DNA from: a virus
Reading direction: 5' to 3' (one strand)
Length of the DNA: 33,519 bases
Virus record (IMG/VR): IMGVR_UViG_3300023170_000100
Location: 1 to 33,519 of that record
Position numbers and translations under genes: made by a program. Numbering within the stretch: position 1 is the stretch's first letter; each line of letters opens with the position of its first letter. This document shows, piece by piece, positions 9,676 through 17,389 of the stretch. The notes below the pieces were generated by a model. It did no database searches. It was not told the origin of the DNA and saw only the letters and a program-made list of their open reading frames with translations.

Positions 9676-10707
9676 ATGATGAATATACCACAAGAGAACA
9701 TCTCTTGTCCTAAGTCTATTTCTGCTTCTTACATAAAAAGCGTGTGGGGCAAAGAAGACTTAGAACTGCACACTCGATTTGAGTTAGCTGATCTGTACTC
9801 AACACCTAAGATTGACTTTACAGTTGAGTTGGCTGACCTGTACTCAACACCTAATCTCGATTTAACAGTTGAGTTGGCTGACCTTTATCCCTCTACACCT
9901 AAGATTGACTTAACAGTTGAGTTGGCTGATCTTTACCCTTCTACTCAGAAGACTTTTAAAGTAAAAGAGCGAAAGCGTCTGAACGAGACTTCTGCGTATC
10001 TCTACGCTACAGAGAACGATGAGACTCGCTATCTTGCGTGGCAAAAGAAAATGATTACCTACATTTTCGGGAAGCATAACCTCGCTTCCTCACATGAAGA
10101 AGCAAAAGACCTCGTAGGTGATTTCTTAACGTGGGCGATCAAAAAGAACAAGCTCGCTGAGAAGCTGAATGAAGGAAAGAAAATCTATTTCAATTGGGTT
10201 CAAGGCACGATGTTTTGGCAGTTCATCACTCAGACTCGACAGAAACAAGGGCAAGACTGTCATGCTCGCTTACGACATAAATATGCGAGAACAGAACAAG
10301 AGAAAAAGAAGCAGAAAGACTTTGTTTGGGTTGCCCCGAAAACTGCTAATGTGTTTAACACTTATGACGAGTCAACAAGGGCGATCACTAGCTCTGAGAT
10401 GTACTACGAAGAAGAATCACACGAGATTAAAATTCACAGAGAAATAGGTTGGTCTAAGCTCTATGAGCAGTTTGAGTTATGCGTGTCATCTAATGAAGAT
10501 GCGAAGCTGTGGACTTCAATCTTATCAGAGTATTTAGAGGGTTCGTTTGAGGGCGTTTCAGACACTAAGCGAGTACAAGATGAGGCTTGGGCTGAGTCTC
10601 ATAATATAAGTGTCGTAGAACTACGCTCAATTCGTAAAAGCATTTTCAAAGTGCTCAAGAGTAATAAGCAGATCATAAAGATCACTCAAGAGTACTTTGT
10701 CGATTAA
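9676..10707 (+). CDS. Probable sigma-factor-like protein with four-copy N-terminal repeat
   Basis: From the ATG at 9676 (AGGAG at 9664-9668) the protein has 343 residues. Residues about 36-95 are four copies of a 15-16 aa repeat with core ELADLY. Residues about 116-200 resemble sigma region 2: EEAKDLVGDFLTWAI, then FNWVQGTMFWQFITQTRQK, then a basic stretch. The last ~55 residues (EYLEGSFEGVSDTKRVQDEAW, then NISVVELRSIRKSIFKVLK) resemble a region 4 helix-turn-helix. It may direct RNA polymerase to phage promoters, as T4 gp55 does. It stands alone on the plus strand between two minus blocks. The first 32 residues of the longer TTG-initiated frame overlap a promoter and are unlikely to be used. 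The sigma call is moderate; a generic DNA-binding protein is the alternative. Confidence 0.7.
   Translation: MMNIPQENISCPKSISASYIKSVWGKEDLELHTRFELADLYSTPKIDFTVELADLYSTPNLDLTVELADLYPSTPKIDLTVELADLYPSTQKTFKVKERKRLNETSAYLYATENDETRYLAWQKKMITYIFGKHNLASSHEEAKDLVGDFLTWAIKKNKLAEKLNEGKKIYFNWVQGTMFWQFITQTRQKQGQDCHARLRHKYARTEQEKKKQKDFVWVAPKTANVFNTYDESTRAITSSEMYYEEESHEIKIHREIGWSKLYEQFELCVSSNEDAKLWTSILSEYLEGSFEGVSDTKRVQDEAWAESHNISVVELRSIRKSIFKVLKSNKQIIKITQEYFVD
9781..9960 (+). repeat. Four tandem copies of a 45-48 bp repeat encoding ELADLY units
   Basis: Units begin with GAGTTRGCTGA at 9781, 9826, 9871 and 9919, so the period is 45, 45 and 48 bp. The encoded units read ELADLYSTPKIDFTV, ELADLYSTPNLDLTV, ELADLYPSTPKIDLTV and ELADLYPSTQKTFKV. 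The repeat is in frame inside the sigma-like gene and is conserved at DNA level, which suggests recent duplication. Confidence 0.95.
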
Positions 10708-11810
10708 GCTAAGGCGAGCTGATCTTGTTCACGAGGGCTGAACGCTCTTGACTCTGAAAGCCAACTTGATAAGTTAGGAAATGCACTTTTCAAGATACTT
10801 GCGTTTTCGAGCAGATACTCTTTGAGTTCTGCGATGATAGCCTTGCCAACTTTCACAGCACCCGTAAAGACCTGCTTCAGAATCGCAAAGATGGACTTAA
10901 TAGGAACTAGAAATAGAGAAGTGAACGGATTTTTTAGACCCCATTCACGCTCGGCTCGACCAACATGAAGGAACTCAGAAAGAGCAATAGTCGCAAAGAG
11001 GATAAGCCAAATAGGTGTAGTATATAAGTGAAGACCTACAGCGACAAACTCTAGGAAAGCACCCCCTGCACCCGACATCATCCAACCGACCAAAGTGGAA
11101 ATGTTAGCTGCCGCAAAGCTGTAAATGCCCGACAAAATTGTCCATCTGTTCACTAAGAGTAGTGTCCACCAACCCCATTTCAAAGGCTTCCCTACTAAAG
11201 AGCCTTTAGGGAGTAGCTTCACAATCCACTCGATTGCATTTCCTCCTGTGAGAAAACTAACCACTTTGAGAGTCTTAGCAGACAGGTTGAGTAACTTCTC
11301 AGTTCCTTGGTCAATCTTTCTGACTCGGTGCTCGCCCCAATCATATTCATCGGCAGTCTTATTTCTTGTGTACCAAAGCAAAACGAGTGCGATCACTTCC
11401 TCGTCTACCTTGAGGACTTTCGCCATTTCCCCTACATCTTGCTTCTTATATGCAAGGCTCAGCTCACCGACTAGATTAGCCACTTCAACGGGGTCTTTCA
11501 TTCCGTTGGTACGCTCGTAAATGAGCCTTTGAATAGGGTCTTTAAGATTAGGCTTAGCCCCTTTCTTTGCAAGTTCAAGTATGTCGTTAAAGCTATTTAA
11601 ACCTGCCTCTTTAGCCGCCCATGCTAGACCCACTTTAGAAGCACTCGACTGACCCTTAAGCTCTTTCTGAACTCTTTGGTCAGCTTCCTTCATAAACAAC
11701 GCTGTGAGTTTTTCCTGTATGCCACTAAGGAAATGAGCTTGCTTTTCCATACGAGCCATTTTCTTAGAAGCTACTCGGATAACCATTTCTTGTCTTGCTT
11801 GCTTGTTCAT
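10704..11810 (-). CDS. Tagged membrane-segment protein, paralogue of the 16309-17379 product
   Basis: The 368-aa protein has three parts. Residues 11-27 carry the tag peptide IRVASKKMARMEKQAHF. Residues about 30-150 form a soluble helical domain ending VIALVLLWYTRN. From about 215 to 310 there are several hydrophobic helices (GWWTLLLVNRW, then the stretch WLILFATIALSEFL). The N-terminal 150 residues align with the 16309-17379 product: tag, GLNS, PIQ, KQDVGEMA, VALVLLWY.RN. The protein is probably a virion-internal or membrane-acting protein, but no family is recognised. GGAGG precedes the ATG, and its stop shares TTAA with the convergent sigma-like gene. Confidence 0.8.
   Translation of the reverse strand: MNKQARQEMVIRVASKKMARMEKQAHFLSGIQEKLTALFMKEADQRVQKELKGQSSASKVGLAWAAKEAGLNSFNDILELAKKGAKPNLKDPIQRLIYERTNGMKDPVEVANLVGELSLAYKKQDVGEMAKVLKVDEEVIALVLLWYTRNKTADEYDWGEHRVRKIDQGTEKLLNLSAKTLKVVSFLTGGNAIEWIVKLLPKGSLVGKPLKWGWWTLLLVNRWTILSGIYSFAAANISTLVGWMMSGAGGAFLEFVAVGLHLYTTPIWLILFATIALSEFLHVGRAEREWGLKNPFTSLFLVPIKSIFAILKQVFTGAVKVGKAIIAELKEYLLENASILKSAFPNLSSWLSESRAFSPREQDQLALA
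11730..11777 (-). other. RVA tag peptide, N-terminal copy (RVASKKMARMEKQAHF)
   Basis: Residues 12-27 of the 368-aa protein. It aligns position by position with the tag of the 356-aa paralogue (RVAxxx[ML]ARMxKxAxF). It is basic and predicted to be an amphipathic helix. Related copies occur at 12261-12305, 14628-14666, 15648-15689, 17308-17355 and 27209-27250. Confidence 0.6.
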
Positions 11811-11813
11811 CTT

Positions 11814-12911
11814 TTACCTCCTATCATTGAGAAGTCTATTTCTAGCGATTTCTCTTGCATTGCTTTCTTGTCTTTTTCGGATTGACTTAGGGTCTGGGTC
11901 GTATTCAAAGTCAACCGCAGGTGCAAATAGAAACCCTGATAGTAGAGCACCAATCTGACCCCCTCCAAGGTAATAAGCCACACCACCTAGCATAGCGAGT
12001 AAAACACCTAAGAATATGGCGACTCCTAGAGCCTTTTTACCGAAGTTGAAAGCTCGCTTTATGGAGAACGAGAAGTACCCCCAAAGCTCTCTAATAGAGG
12101 ATTTCTTTGGGGCTTCCTCTACGATCTTCATAAACTCTTTGTCTTTCTGAAGCAGTTTGATCTGCTTTGTGATTTGCTCTTCATTCGCTCCTTGAAGAAA
12201 TGCCTGAATCTCATTGGGGAAATAAGACATGATCTTAGTGATTATCTTCTTAGCGTTGATAAAGGCTTCTTTCTCCATTTGAGCAACCTTGAGAGAAGCT
12301 ACTCTGATTGCCATACTTTTTCTAGCTGAAGCTACTCTTAATGCGTTAGGGGGGAGGACTTCCTTCTCATTTCTTATATTCACGTCTTGACCGTCTAGTC
12401 TAATATCTTGGGGCGTACATTGATAATGACCATGTTCTTCATGGATAGGGTGGATTACACAGGGAATACCGTACTTTGACTCAATCACTTCTTTGTAGTG
12501 ATTGTAATTTTCGTTCTCCCATATGTGTACTTCTTCAAACGAATATTTCCTGTATAAGTCATCAATAACTTCTAACTTGAACTTTGCCGCAGAGATGCCT
12601 GTGTTGAAATAGAGATTATCTAATCCTCTTATCCCTGCTTTATTCAAAAGAGACAAAATGCGTGGTTTGTGTGCCTTAACACGACCTGTGCATATAATGG
12701 TCAAAGCGTCTCTATTTCTGACACTCTTTTTTGCTTCTTCAACTGTATACTTAATCCACCAATCACTTGAGGGATTTAAAGGAACACAAGGGTCTGTTAA
12801 AGATAATGGGTGTGATAACCAAGACCATTGGCCTGGAGCTTCCCACCAATCGGGAACATACTCAGGAGATTTAAACAAAGTCCCGTCAAAATCAAAAAGG
12901 TGTAGTTTCAT
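11814..12911 (-). CDS. HAD-family (SAK RNA-repair-like) domain fused through the tag to a membrane module
   Basis: Residues 1-165 look like the HAD domain described for 'Swiss Army Knife' RNA-repair proteins: LFDFDGTLF (D7, D9) as motif I, WWEAPGQWSWLSHPLSL, then CTGR (T75) as motif II, and VHIWENENYNHYKEVI near the end. Such enzymes act as phosphatases on nucleic-acid ends or small substrates; the substrate here is unknown. A double tag follows (LRVASARKSMA and RVASLKVAQMEKEAF, 191-217), then a helical stretch, a hydrophobic segment at about 294-330 and a basic tail. The start overlaps the nuclease gene stop (ATGA) and has GGAGGAG. The last codons contain the AGGAGG for the next gene. Confidence 0.75.
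   Translation of the reverse strand: MKLHLFDFDGTLFKSPEYVPDWWEAPGQWSWLSHPLSLTDPCVPLNPSSDWWIKYTVEEAKKSVRNRDALTIICTGRVKAHKPRILSLLNKAGIRGLDNLYFNTGISAAKFKLEVIDDLYRKYSFEEVHIWENENYNHYKEVIESKYGIPCVIHPIHEEHGHYQCTPQDIRLDGQDVNIRNEKEVLPPNALRVASARKSMAIRVASLKVAQMEKEAFINAKKIITKIMSYFPNEIQAFLQGANEEQITKQIKLLQKDKEFMKIVEEAPKKSSIRELWGYFSFSIKRAFNFGKKALGVAIFLGVLLAMLGGVAYYLGGGQIGALLSGFLFAPAVDFEYDPDPKSIRKRQESNAREIARNRLLNDRR
12261..12305 (-). other. RVA tag peptide, interdomain copy in the HAD fusion
   Basis: Residues 203-217, RVASLKVAQMEKEAF, preceded by a weaker copy LRVASARKSMA at 191-201. It lies exactly between the HAD domain and the membrane-type C-terminal part, so it is not limited to protein N-termini. Confidence 0.6.
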
Positions 12912-13279
12912 CTTGCTCCTCCGAAGTAAGCGACAGCATGACCCATTCTTATGAGCTCGTCATTGAGGGACTCCCCTAGTTCTTCCATGCCCTCCTCATA
13001 GACCCACACGACTCCAAGCCAACGCCCGAACTTGCCCTTCTCTTTCGTGTAGATGATGACCTGCTTACCCTCTAGGCGAGACTTGAGGTATTCACGAGCT
13101 TCAATGCCTCTAGCTTTCTCCTCAAGGTCTTTGGTTCTGATCTCTGGGGTGTTGATACCGTACATACGCACCTTAATGCGATTGTAGTGCTTCATGCCCT
13201 GATCGACCATAAGAGTCATAGTGTCTCCGTCATATACGGAAATAACCTCTGCTTTGTAGTGATATAGATTAAGACTCAT
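12908..13279 (-). CDS. Staphylococcal nuclease-like (SNase) protein
   Basis: The 123-aa protein is a compact SNase/thermonuclease domain: VYDGDTMTL (D17, D19), VRMYGINTPEIR with the catalytic pair R38 and E46, and KFGRWLGVVW with R86, matching R35, E43 and R87 of staphylococcal nuclease. The calcium ligand D40 of the classic enzyme is N43 here, a change also seen in other family members. It would cut DNA or RNA. There is no signal peptide, so it should act in the cell or travel in the virion. Its stop overlaps the HAD-fusion start by 4 nt. Start ATG at 13279 follows AGGGGA. Confidence 0.85.
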   Translation of the reverse strand: MSLNLYHYKAEVISVYDGDTMTLMVDQGMKHYNRIKVRMYGINTPEIRTKDLEEKARGIEAREYLKSRLEGKQVIIYTKEKGKFGRWLGVVWVYEEGMEELGESLNDELIRMGHAVAYFGGAR

Positions 13280-13290
13280 TTTTCATTCCC

Positions 13291-14625
13291 CTAGTCGTCA
13301 TTTTCAAACATGGATCCCCACTCTTTTTTATACTCGTCTATCAGTTCCATCAATGCAATTTCTCCTTCACCATTTGGACCTGCTTCACCATCGTATTCAC
13401 TTTCATCCAAATCTTGTAACCACTTAAGAGATTCCTCTCCTTCTTTTAGAGTTTTCTCATAATCTTTTCTACTTTTTGGATCATCCCAAAAAATACCTTC
13501 AGACATATCTTTATAGTAATCAACAAGTTCTCGCTCTGCTTTACTGAAGTCTATACTATTTCTGTCTTTTTTAGTTTTATAGGCATCTGGGTTTACTAGC
13601 CTATCTAAAGCCTCTAGTTTTTCGTTCCTCGCTATTGGAGGAAGTTTTTCAACTGTTTTATTTAGTTTTGCCATCGCCTCTTCGTAAGATTTATTGAAAT
13701 CTTCCAAAGACATTCCTCGGTTGTCTGTTATTTTTATTTTATTTCCCTGGCTGTCTGTTACTTCCATTTCTTTCTTTTTAGGTGCATCTTTCTTTTTAGG
13801 TGCATCTTTCTTAGTAGGTTCACCTTTCATCACTTTATTCAACTCTTCTTCTGATAACCCTTGCAGAGAGGGTGGTAGGTTTTTCTTAGGGGCTTCTTTA
13901 GGGGCTTCTTTAGGGGCTTCTTTAGGAGCTTCTTTAGGGGCTTCTTTCTTACCTTCTAAGCCTTCGGCACTAGACACTACTGCTTTGAGGTATCCCTCAT
14001 ATTGTTCTTGCCAAATTTTTTGATATGCCTCTTTTAAGCTAGGGTTCTTTACCTTACTAAAACCTGCAATCGTTTTAAGAGACACCTCTTTCTCTCTCTC
14101 TGCTCCTTTGCTTGTTTTGTACTTTACTTTCCTCTTCTTTTTAAGATTGTCTTCCCAAGCCTTTTTTAAAGAAGCACCTTCTTCGCCCAAAGCTTTAAAA
14201 ATCGCATTAAAAGCTCTCTTTCTAGCTTTAGGGTCAGCTTTAGGGTCTTGAATAATTGCACTTTGCTCCGAAATCGAAAGAGCAGGCTTTTTTTTGCTCT
14301 TTGCGGCAATCCTCATCAAATGCTCGATTTGATCTAGGCTGTCCCCACCCAAGTATGAATAGTAAGGACTCAATTCAACCTTGAGGTTACTTGTTTTGTT
14401 TGAGATCACAGAAAGATAATGATCCACAGGTATGCCTTGTGAAGCATACTTCATCACAGCAAGAGAACTTCTCCAATAATTAGACTGTTCACTTGCGTTT
14501 TTTAAGTTATGTGATGATGCTCTTTCTTCATCTGCCATATCAGAAATAAGGTTGAAAGTTGATTGAGCGATTCTGCTTTGAGGGTGCTTAAGAGCAATTT
14601 TAATAAGGGGTACAATGCACTTCAT
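13291..14625 (-). CDS. Lysine-rich helical protein with KEAP repeats, unknown
   Basis: The 444-aa protein is highly charged, Lys- and Glu-rich, and has no membrane segment. Residues 227-246 are five perfect KEAP units, followed by two KKDAPK units near 272-285. These probably form a stiff flexible linker between an N-terminal helical domain and a C-terminal acidic domain ending FENDD. I do not recognise a family. The start shares TAATG with the preceding gene's stop, and AAAGGA lies upstream. Its place between tagged membrane proteins and the nuclease suggests co-expression with them. Confidence 0.8.
   Translation of the reverse strand: MKCIVPLIKIALKHPQSRIAQSTFNLISDMADEERASSHNLKNASEQSNYWRSSLAVMKYASQGIPVDHYLSVISNKTSNLKVELSPYYSYLGGDSLDQIEHLMRIAAKSKKKPALSISEQSAIIQDPKADPKARKRAFNAIFKALGEEGASLKKAWEDNLKKKRKVKYKTSKGAEREKEVSLKTIAGFSKVKNPSLKEAYQKIWQEQYEGYLKAVVSSAEGLEGKKEAPKEAPKEAPKEAPKEAPKKNLPPSLQGLSEEELNKVMKGEPTKKDAPKKKDAPKKKEMEVTDSQGNKIKITDNRGMSLEDFNKSYEEAMAKLNKTVEKLPPIARNEKLEALDRLVNPDAYKTKKDRNSIDFSKAERELVDYYKDMSEGIFWDDPKSRKDYEKTLKEGEESLKWLQDLDESEYDGEAGPNGEGEIALMELIDEYKKEWGSMFENDD
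13888..13947 (-). repeat. Five 12-bp units encoding KEAP
   Basis: On the plus strand this reads as repeats of AGGGGCTTCTTT, one unit carrying AGGAGC. It is in frame and encodes residues 227-246 of the 444-aa protein. Such short units can expand or contract by slippage. Confidence 0.9.
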
Positions 14626-15791
14626 TAGATTAGTCCTTTACGGTTCATGTGGAGGCGAGCAACACGGACTGCACCTTGTATGTCTTCTTTAGTAGCTTCT
14701 TGGGCAGGGATTAGCTTCCCTTTAGCGTTCTCTAAGAAGATTTGCTCAGGCGATTGCTTTACTTCTTTTTCGACTTCTTCTTGGAACGAATCTTCTTCAC
14801 TCTTAGCGAACTTAAGCCACAGTTTTTTAAAGCCTTTCATCAGTAGCTTTGCCGCTGAGGACTTAGCAAAACCTAAAGACCCACCCTTATAAACAAACGT
14901 AGCAAACAAAGCACCAAGACCTGAAATGACTCCCCCTGTAAAGATAGTAGCAAAGTTAAATCCAGCCATAATAGCTATAAATAGCTTAAATAACCCATAA
15001 ACACTCCCAACAAGCAAAGAACCTGCACCTGCTTTGAAAACACCCCATTTCCCACCATCTGCGTTTGTACCTAAGACTTTGCCATAAGTCTCTTTCATAG
15101 CTTCCCAAATACCATAAGGGTTGATTAGAGCAATCATTTCCTCAAGGACTTTAAGAACTGCTCTCCCAGGGAACTCGTCTTCGATACGGGCGACAAGGTA
15201 ATCTTCCAATCTCTCACTTTTAGCTACATTTCTGAGCTGAGTTACTCGACTATCTAGCACACCATTCGCAAGACTGTTCTTTGCCCACTCAAAGCCTTTG
15301 AGATAAGCATGGAGGTCGAAGTTATCTTTTCCCGCTTGTCCGGGCGTTGTATATTCAGGTTGTATATCTCTAGGGTCTAAATATTTAGAGGCTGAGATAA
15401 AGTCATTCGCACCTTTAAGATACGACTGAAACACGATTGGGCCCATTGACTCATAGACCCATTTCTTAAACCAGTTAATGAAAAAGTTATTGAACTCTCG
15501 ATCTCCGAGAAATGCCTTAAATAAATAATTCACTCCTCGAACCACTAAGTCTTTAAGACCTGCAATAAAAGTACTTCCAAGAGAAAATACATTCGACAAC
15601 CAATCCCTCACCCCATCCCATGCGTCACCAAGCCACCCTGCTGTCTTAGCCTCTTTAAGAGCCACTTCAAACTGCATACGAGCAAGGCGAATCTGAATTT
15701 CTTTGTTCACCATTGGCATGGAACTCGCTCTTTTATTTCGGAGCTGACTTTGGAAAGTCTGTGGGTCTACAAGTAAATCATATGCGTACAT
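14625..15791 (-). CDS. Tagged membrane-segment protein with tag-like peptides at both ends
   Basis: The 388-aa protein has a tag-like helix at residues 35-48 (RLARMQFEVALKEA) and another at the very C-terminus (RVARLHMNRKGLI, 376-388). Between them lie amphipathic helices with many aromatic residues and a hydrophobic stretch at about 265-310 (VGSVYGLFKLFIAIMAG, FATIFTGGVISGLGALFATF) that could span a membrane two or three times. A KEEDSF-type charged region follows. No family is recognised. It is the first gene of the minus block that starts at the divergent promoter region 15792-15892. The ribosome site is weak (AAAGAAAG). Confidence 0.75.
   Translation of the reverse strand: MYAYDLLVDPQTFQSQLRNKRASSMPMVNKEIQIRLARMQFEVALKEAKTAGWLGDAWDGVRDWLSNVFSLGSTFIAGLKDLVVRGVNYLFKAFLGDREFNNFFINWFKKWVYESMGPIVFQSYLKGANDFISASKYLDPRDIQPEYTTPGQAGKDNFDLHAYLKGFEWAKNSLANGVLDSRVTQLRNVAKSERLEDYLVARIEDEFPGRAVLKVLEEMIALINPYGIWEAMKETYGKVLGTNADGGKWGVFKAGAGSLLVGSVYGLFKLFIAIMAGFNFATIFTGGVISGLGALFATFVYKGGSLGFAKSSAAKLLMKGFKKLWLKFAKSEEDSFQEEVEKEVKQSPEQIFLENAKGKLIPAQEATKEDIQGAVRVARLHMNRKGLI
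14628..14666 (-). other. RVA tag peptide, C-terminal copy
   Basis: Residues 376-388, RVARLHMNRKGLI, the last residues of the 388-aa protein. It is closest to the tag of the 17379-start protein (RVARMHLARMNKRAFF). Confidence 0.55.
15648..15689 (-). other. Tag-like peptide, N-terminal copy, divergent
   Basis: Residues 35-48, RLARMQFEVALKEA, preceded by a basic stretch with NKRASS. It keeps the R-[VL]-A start and the KxA end but not the ARM core, so the match is weaker. Confidence 0.4.
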
Positions 15792-15834
15792 GAGTTAACT
15801 TCTTTCTTTAGAGGCTCAGAGTTTTACATCTCAC

Positions 15835-15855
15835 GTTTATAAACTATCTATAAAA
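15835..15855. promoter_or_regulatory. Back-to-back TATAAA promoter candidates
   Basis: In the divergent gap 15792-15892, the minus strand has TATAAAC (complement of 15835-15841) about 45 nt before the ATG at 15791. The plus strand has TATAAAA (15849-15855) about 38 nt before the Nudix ATG at 15893. Neither has a convincing -35 box. The arrangement resembles T4-type late promoters, which need only a TATAAATA-like -10 element and a phage sigma factor. Confidence 0.5.
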
Positions 15856-15892
15856 CTCCCCCTGTCGAACAAGAAATAGATAGGAGTCTGAC

Positions 15893-16312
15893 ATGGGTGC
15901 AGGAGTTATGTTTCAGAAAGACGGGAAAGCCCTCTTACTTAGAAGATCAAAAAGAAATAAAGACGAATGGGGAGGCTATTGGAACTTCCCCGGCGGCACT
16001 ACCGAAATAGGTGAGTCTCCCTATGAGACTGCCATTAGAGAAAGCCGAGAAGAAGTAGGTCCTCTACCTCCTTTTAAGGTTTACAACCATGTCTCTATAA
16101 GAGGCTATACTCTATTTCTAGCTGAGGTGTCTTATCAGTTCACCCCACGACTCAACTCTGAACATACCGAATGGGAGTGGGTAGACCTTTCCGATATAGA
16201 AAGCTACCCACTACACATCAAAGACAAGAAAACGATAAGGAAAGTACCTATGCCTAAAAGAAAAGAAGAAAAAGCAACCCCCCCTGCACCTGTACCCCCA
16301 CCTCAATCTTAG
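15893..16312 (+). CDS. Nudix hydrolase
   Basis: The 139-aa protein has the Nudix box at residues 35-56, GTTEIGE...REsrEEVG, with R49, E50, E53 and E54 in place to bind metal and cut a nucleoside-diphosphate-linked substrate. The hydrophobic position of the box is Ser here. YWNFPGGTTEIG is typical of MutT/NUDT-like nucleotide-cleaning enzymes; the substrate is not predictable. The tail is Pro-rich (TPPAPVPPPQS). TAGGAG at 15881-15886 sets the start. The gene is alone on the plus strand, and its stop overlaps the stop of the convergent gene by 4 nt. Confidence 0.9.
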   Translation: MGAGVMFQKDGKALLLRRSKRNKDEWGGYWNFPGGTTEIGESPYETAIRESREEVGPLPPFKVYNHVSIRGYTLFLAEVSYQFTPRLNSEHTEWEWVDLSDIESYPLHIKDKKTIRKVPMPKRKEEKATPPAPVPPPQS

Positions 16313-17379
16313 ATCGCTTCCATTTCCAAGAGCATAGGGTCGCTTGGCTCTAGCAAGTCTTTATTGTCGGAAATGAGAGACTTGATATTAGCATACGCCC
16401 AAGAAGTGACTTTTATCACCCCCTTACCGATCAGCTTAATAAGAGTCCAAATGACTTTGAGAGGGAACTCCACAAGCACTCTACTTGGGAGTCTTGTGAC
16501 TTGATAACTCAGCCAAGAAATGCCTAAAAGAGCATAGTACACGATAAGAGCAACACCGAGAACTTTAAGGACAGCGACAATCCCAAAAGCTCCTGTACTC
16601 TTAACAATAGAAGCCTTGATAAGACCTAAAGCCAAGCCTCCTGCTTTGGCGACCAAAGCCCATGCTTTCCCTAGAATGAAATAGATAGCAGACCATGCTT
16701 TACCCGCAGGTAAAGAAGGCAACCAACCATGAGGTATGATTGAGTATAACCAACCCAATCCCTTTCCAATCAGAGTTGAAAGTTGACTAATGACAGTCCC
16801 CGATAAATTGAGAACCTTCTCTACAATCACGGCTTGGGCTTGAAATGGAGGAGGAGGAGGAGGAGCGACAGCAAAAGGATTCCACAATCCAAACGCTTCT
16901 TTACTTACAGACGCTTGTTTATTTGCAGGAGGGGCTTGGACGTTCTTTTCATTTCTTACATACCATAAAAGAACAAGAGCTACGGTTTGTTCCTCGAACC
17001 CTGTTGCTTCTGCCATGCCTTTGATGTCTTGTTTCTGAAATGCGTTGGCAAACCTACCTAGTATATCTCCTGCTTCGCCTGCACTTTTAGCTTTAGAACC
17101 TGCAATCGCTACCATTTTCTGAATAGGATTGCTCTCGTCATAATCGGATTTTTCCATAGCCTTGATGAAGCTCTCTAGGGAGTTAAGTCCGAAATGCTTT
17201 TGTAAGAACTTTAGACCTGCTTGCCCTTCTCCTGAAATAGACTTGGCTTCTTTTGATGCTTCACTCTGAAGAAAGGAACTCACAACTCCCTCTTGGATAT
17301 TATCCATGAAGAAGGCTCTCTTGTTCATTCGAGCGAGGTGCATACGGGCAACTCTCTGTGTACTTGCTGTCTTTCTCAT
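16309..17379 (-). CDS. Tagged membrane-segment protein, paralogue of the 10704-11810 product
   Basis: The 356-aa protein begins with the tag RVARMHLARMNKRAFF (residues 9-24). The helical domain to about 143 ends VALVLLWYVRN and parallels the 368-aa paralogue. A linker contains a second tag-like piece (NKQASVSKEAF, 153-163) and a run of six prolines (173-178). Several hydrophobic helices lie between about 195 and 320 (for example GIVAVLKVLGVALIVYYALLG). It is probably a virion-internal or membrane-acting protein; no family is recognised. TAGGAG precedes the start, 10 nt after the metallopeptidase gene. Confidence 0.8.
   Translation of the reverse strand: MRKTASTQRVARMHLARMNKRAFFMDNIQEGVVSSFLQSEASKEAKSISGEGQAGLKFLQKHFGLNSLESFIKAMEKSDYDESNPIQKMVAIAGSKAKSAGEAGDILGRFANAFQKQDIKGMAEATGFEEQTVALVLLWYVRNEKNVQAPPANKQASVSKEAFGLWNPFAVAPPPPPPFQAQAVIVEKVLNLSGTVISQLSTLIGKGLGWLYSIIPHGWLPSLPAGKAWSAIYFILGKAWALVAKAGGLALGLIKASIVKSTGAFGIVAVLKVLGVALIVYYALLGISWLSYQVTRLPSRVLVEFPLKVIWTLIKLIGKGVIKVTSWAYANIKSLISDNKDLLEPSDPMLLEMEAI
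17308..17355 (-). other. RVA tag peptide, N-terminal copy (RVARMHLARMNKRAFF)
   Basis: Residues 9-24 of the 356-aa protein. Identical to the 368-aa paralogue at R-V-A, A-R-M, K, A and the final F. Confidence 0.6.
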
Positions 17380-17389
17380 TTCTTATCTC

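Noticed and set aside
11125-11520. Plus-strand 131-aa open frame opposite the 368-aa tagged protein
   Set aside because: Antisense shadow of a gene that is supported by its paralogue and ribosome site.
772-16345. Frequent GGGTC/GACCC words
   Set aside because: Most are the Asp-Pro or neighbouring codons (GAC CCT) in one frame, so codon use explains them, unlike GAAATAGA.
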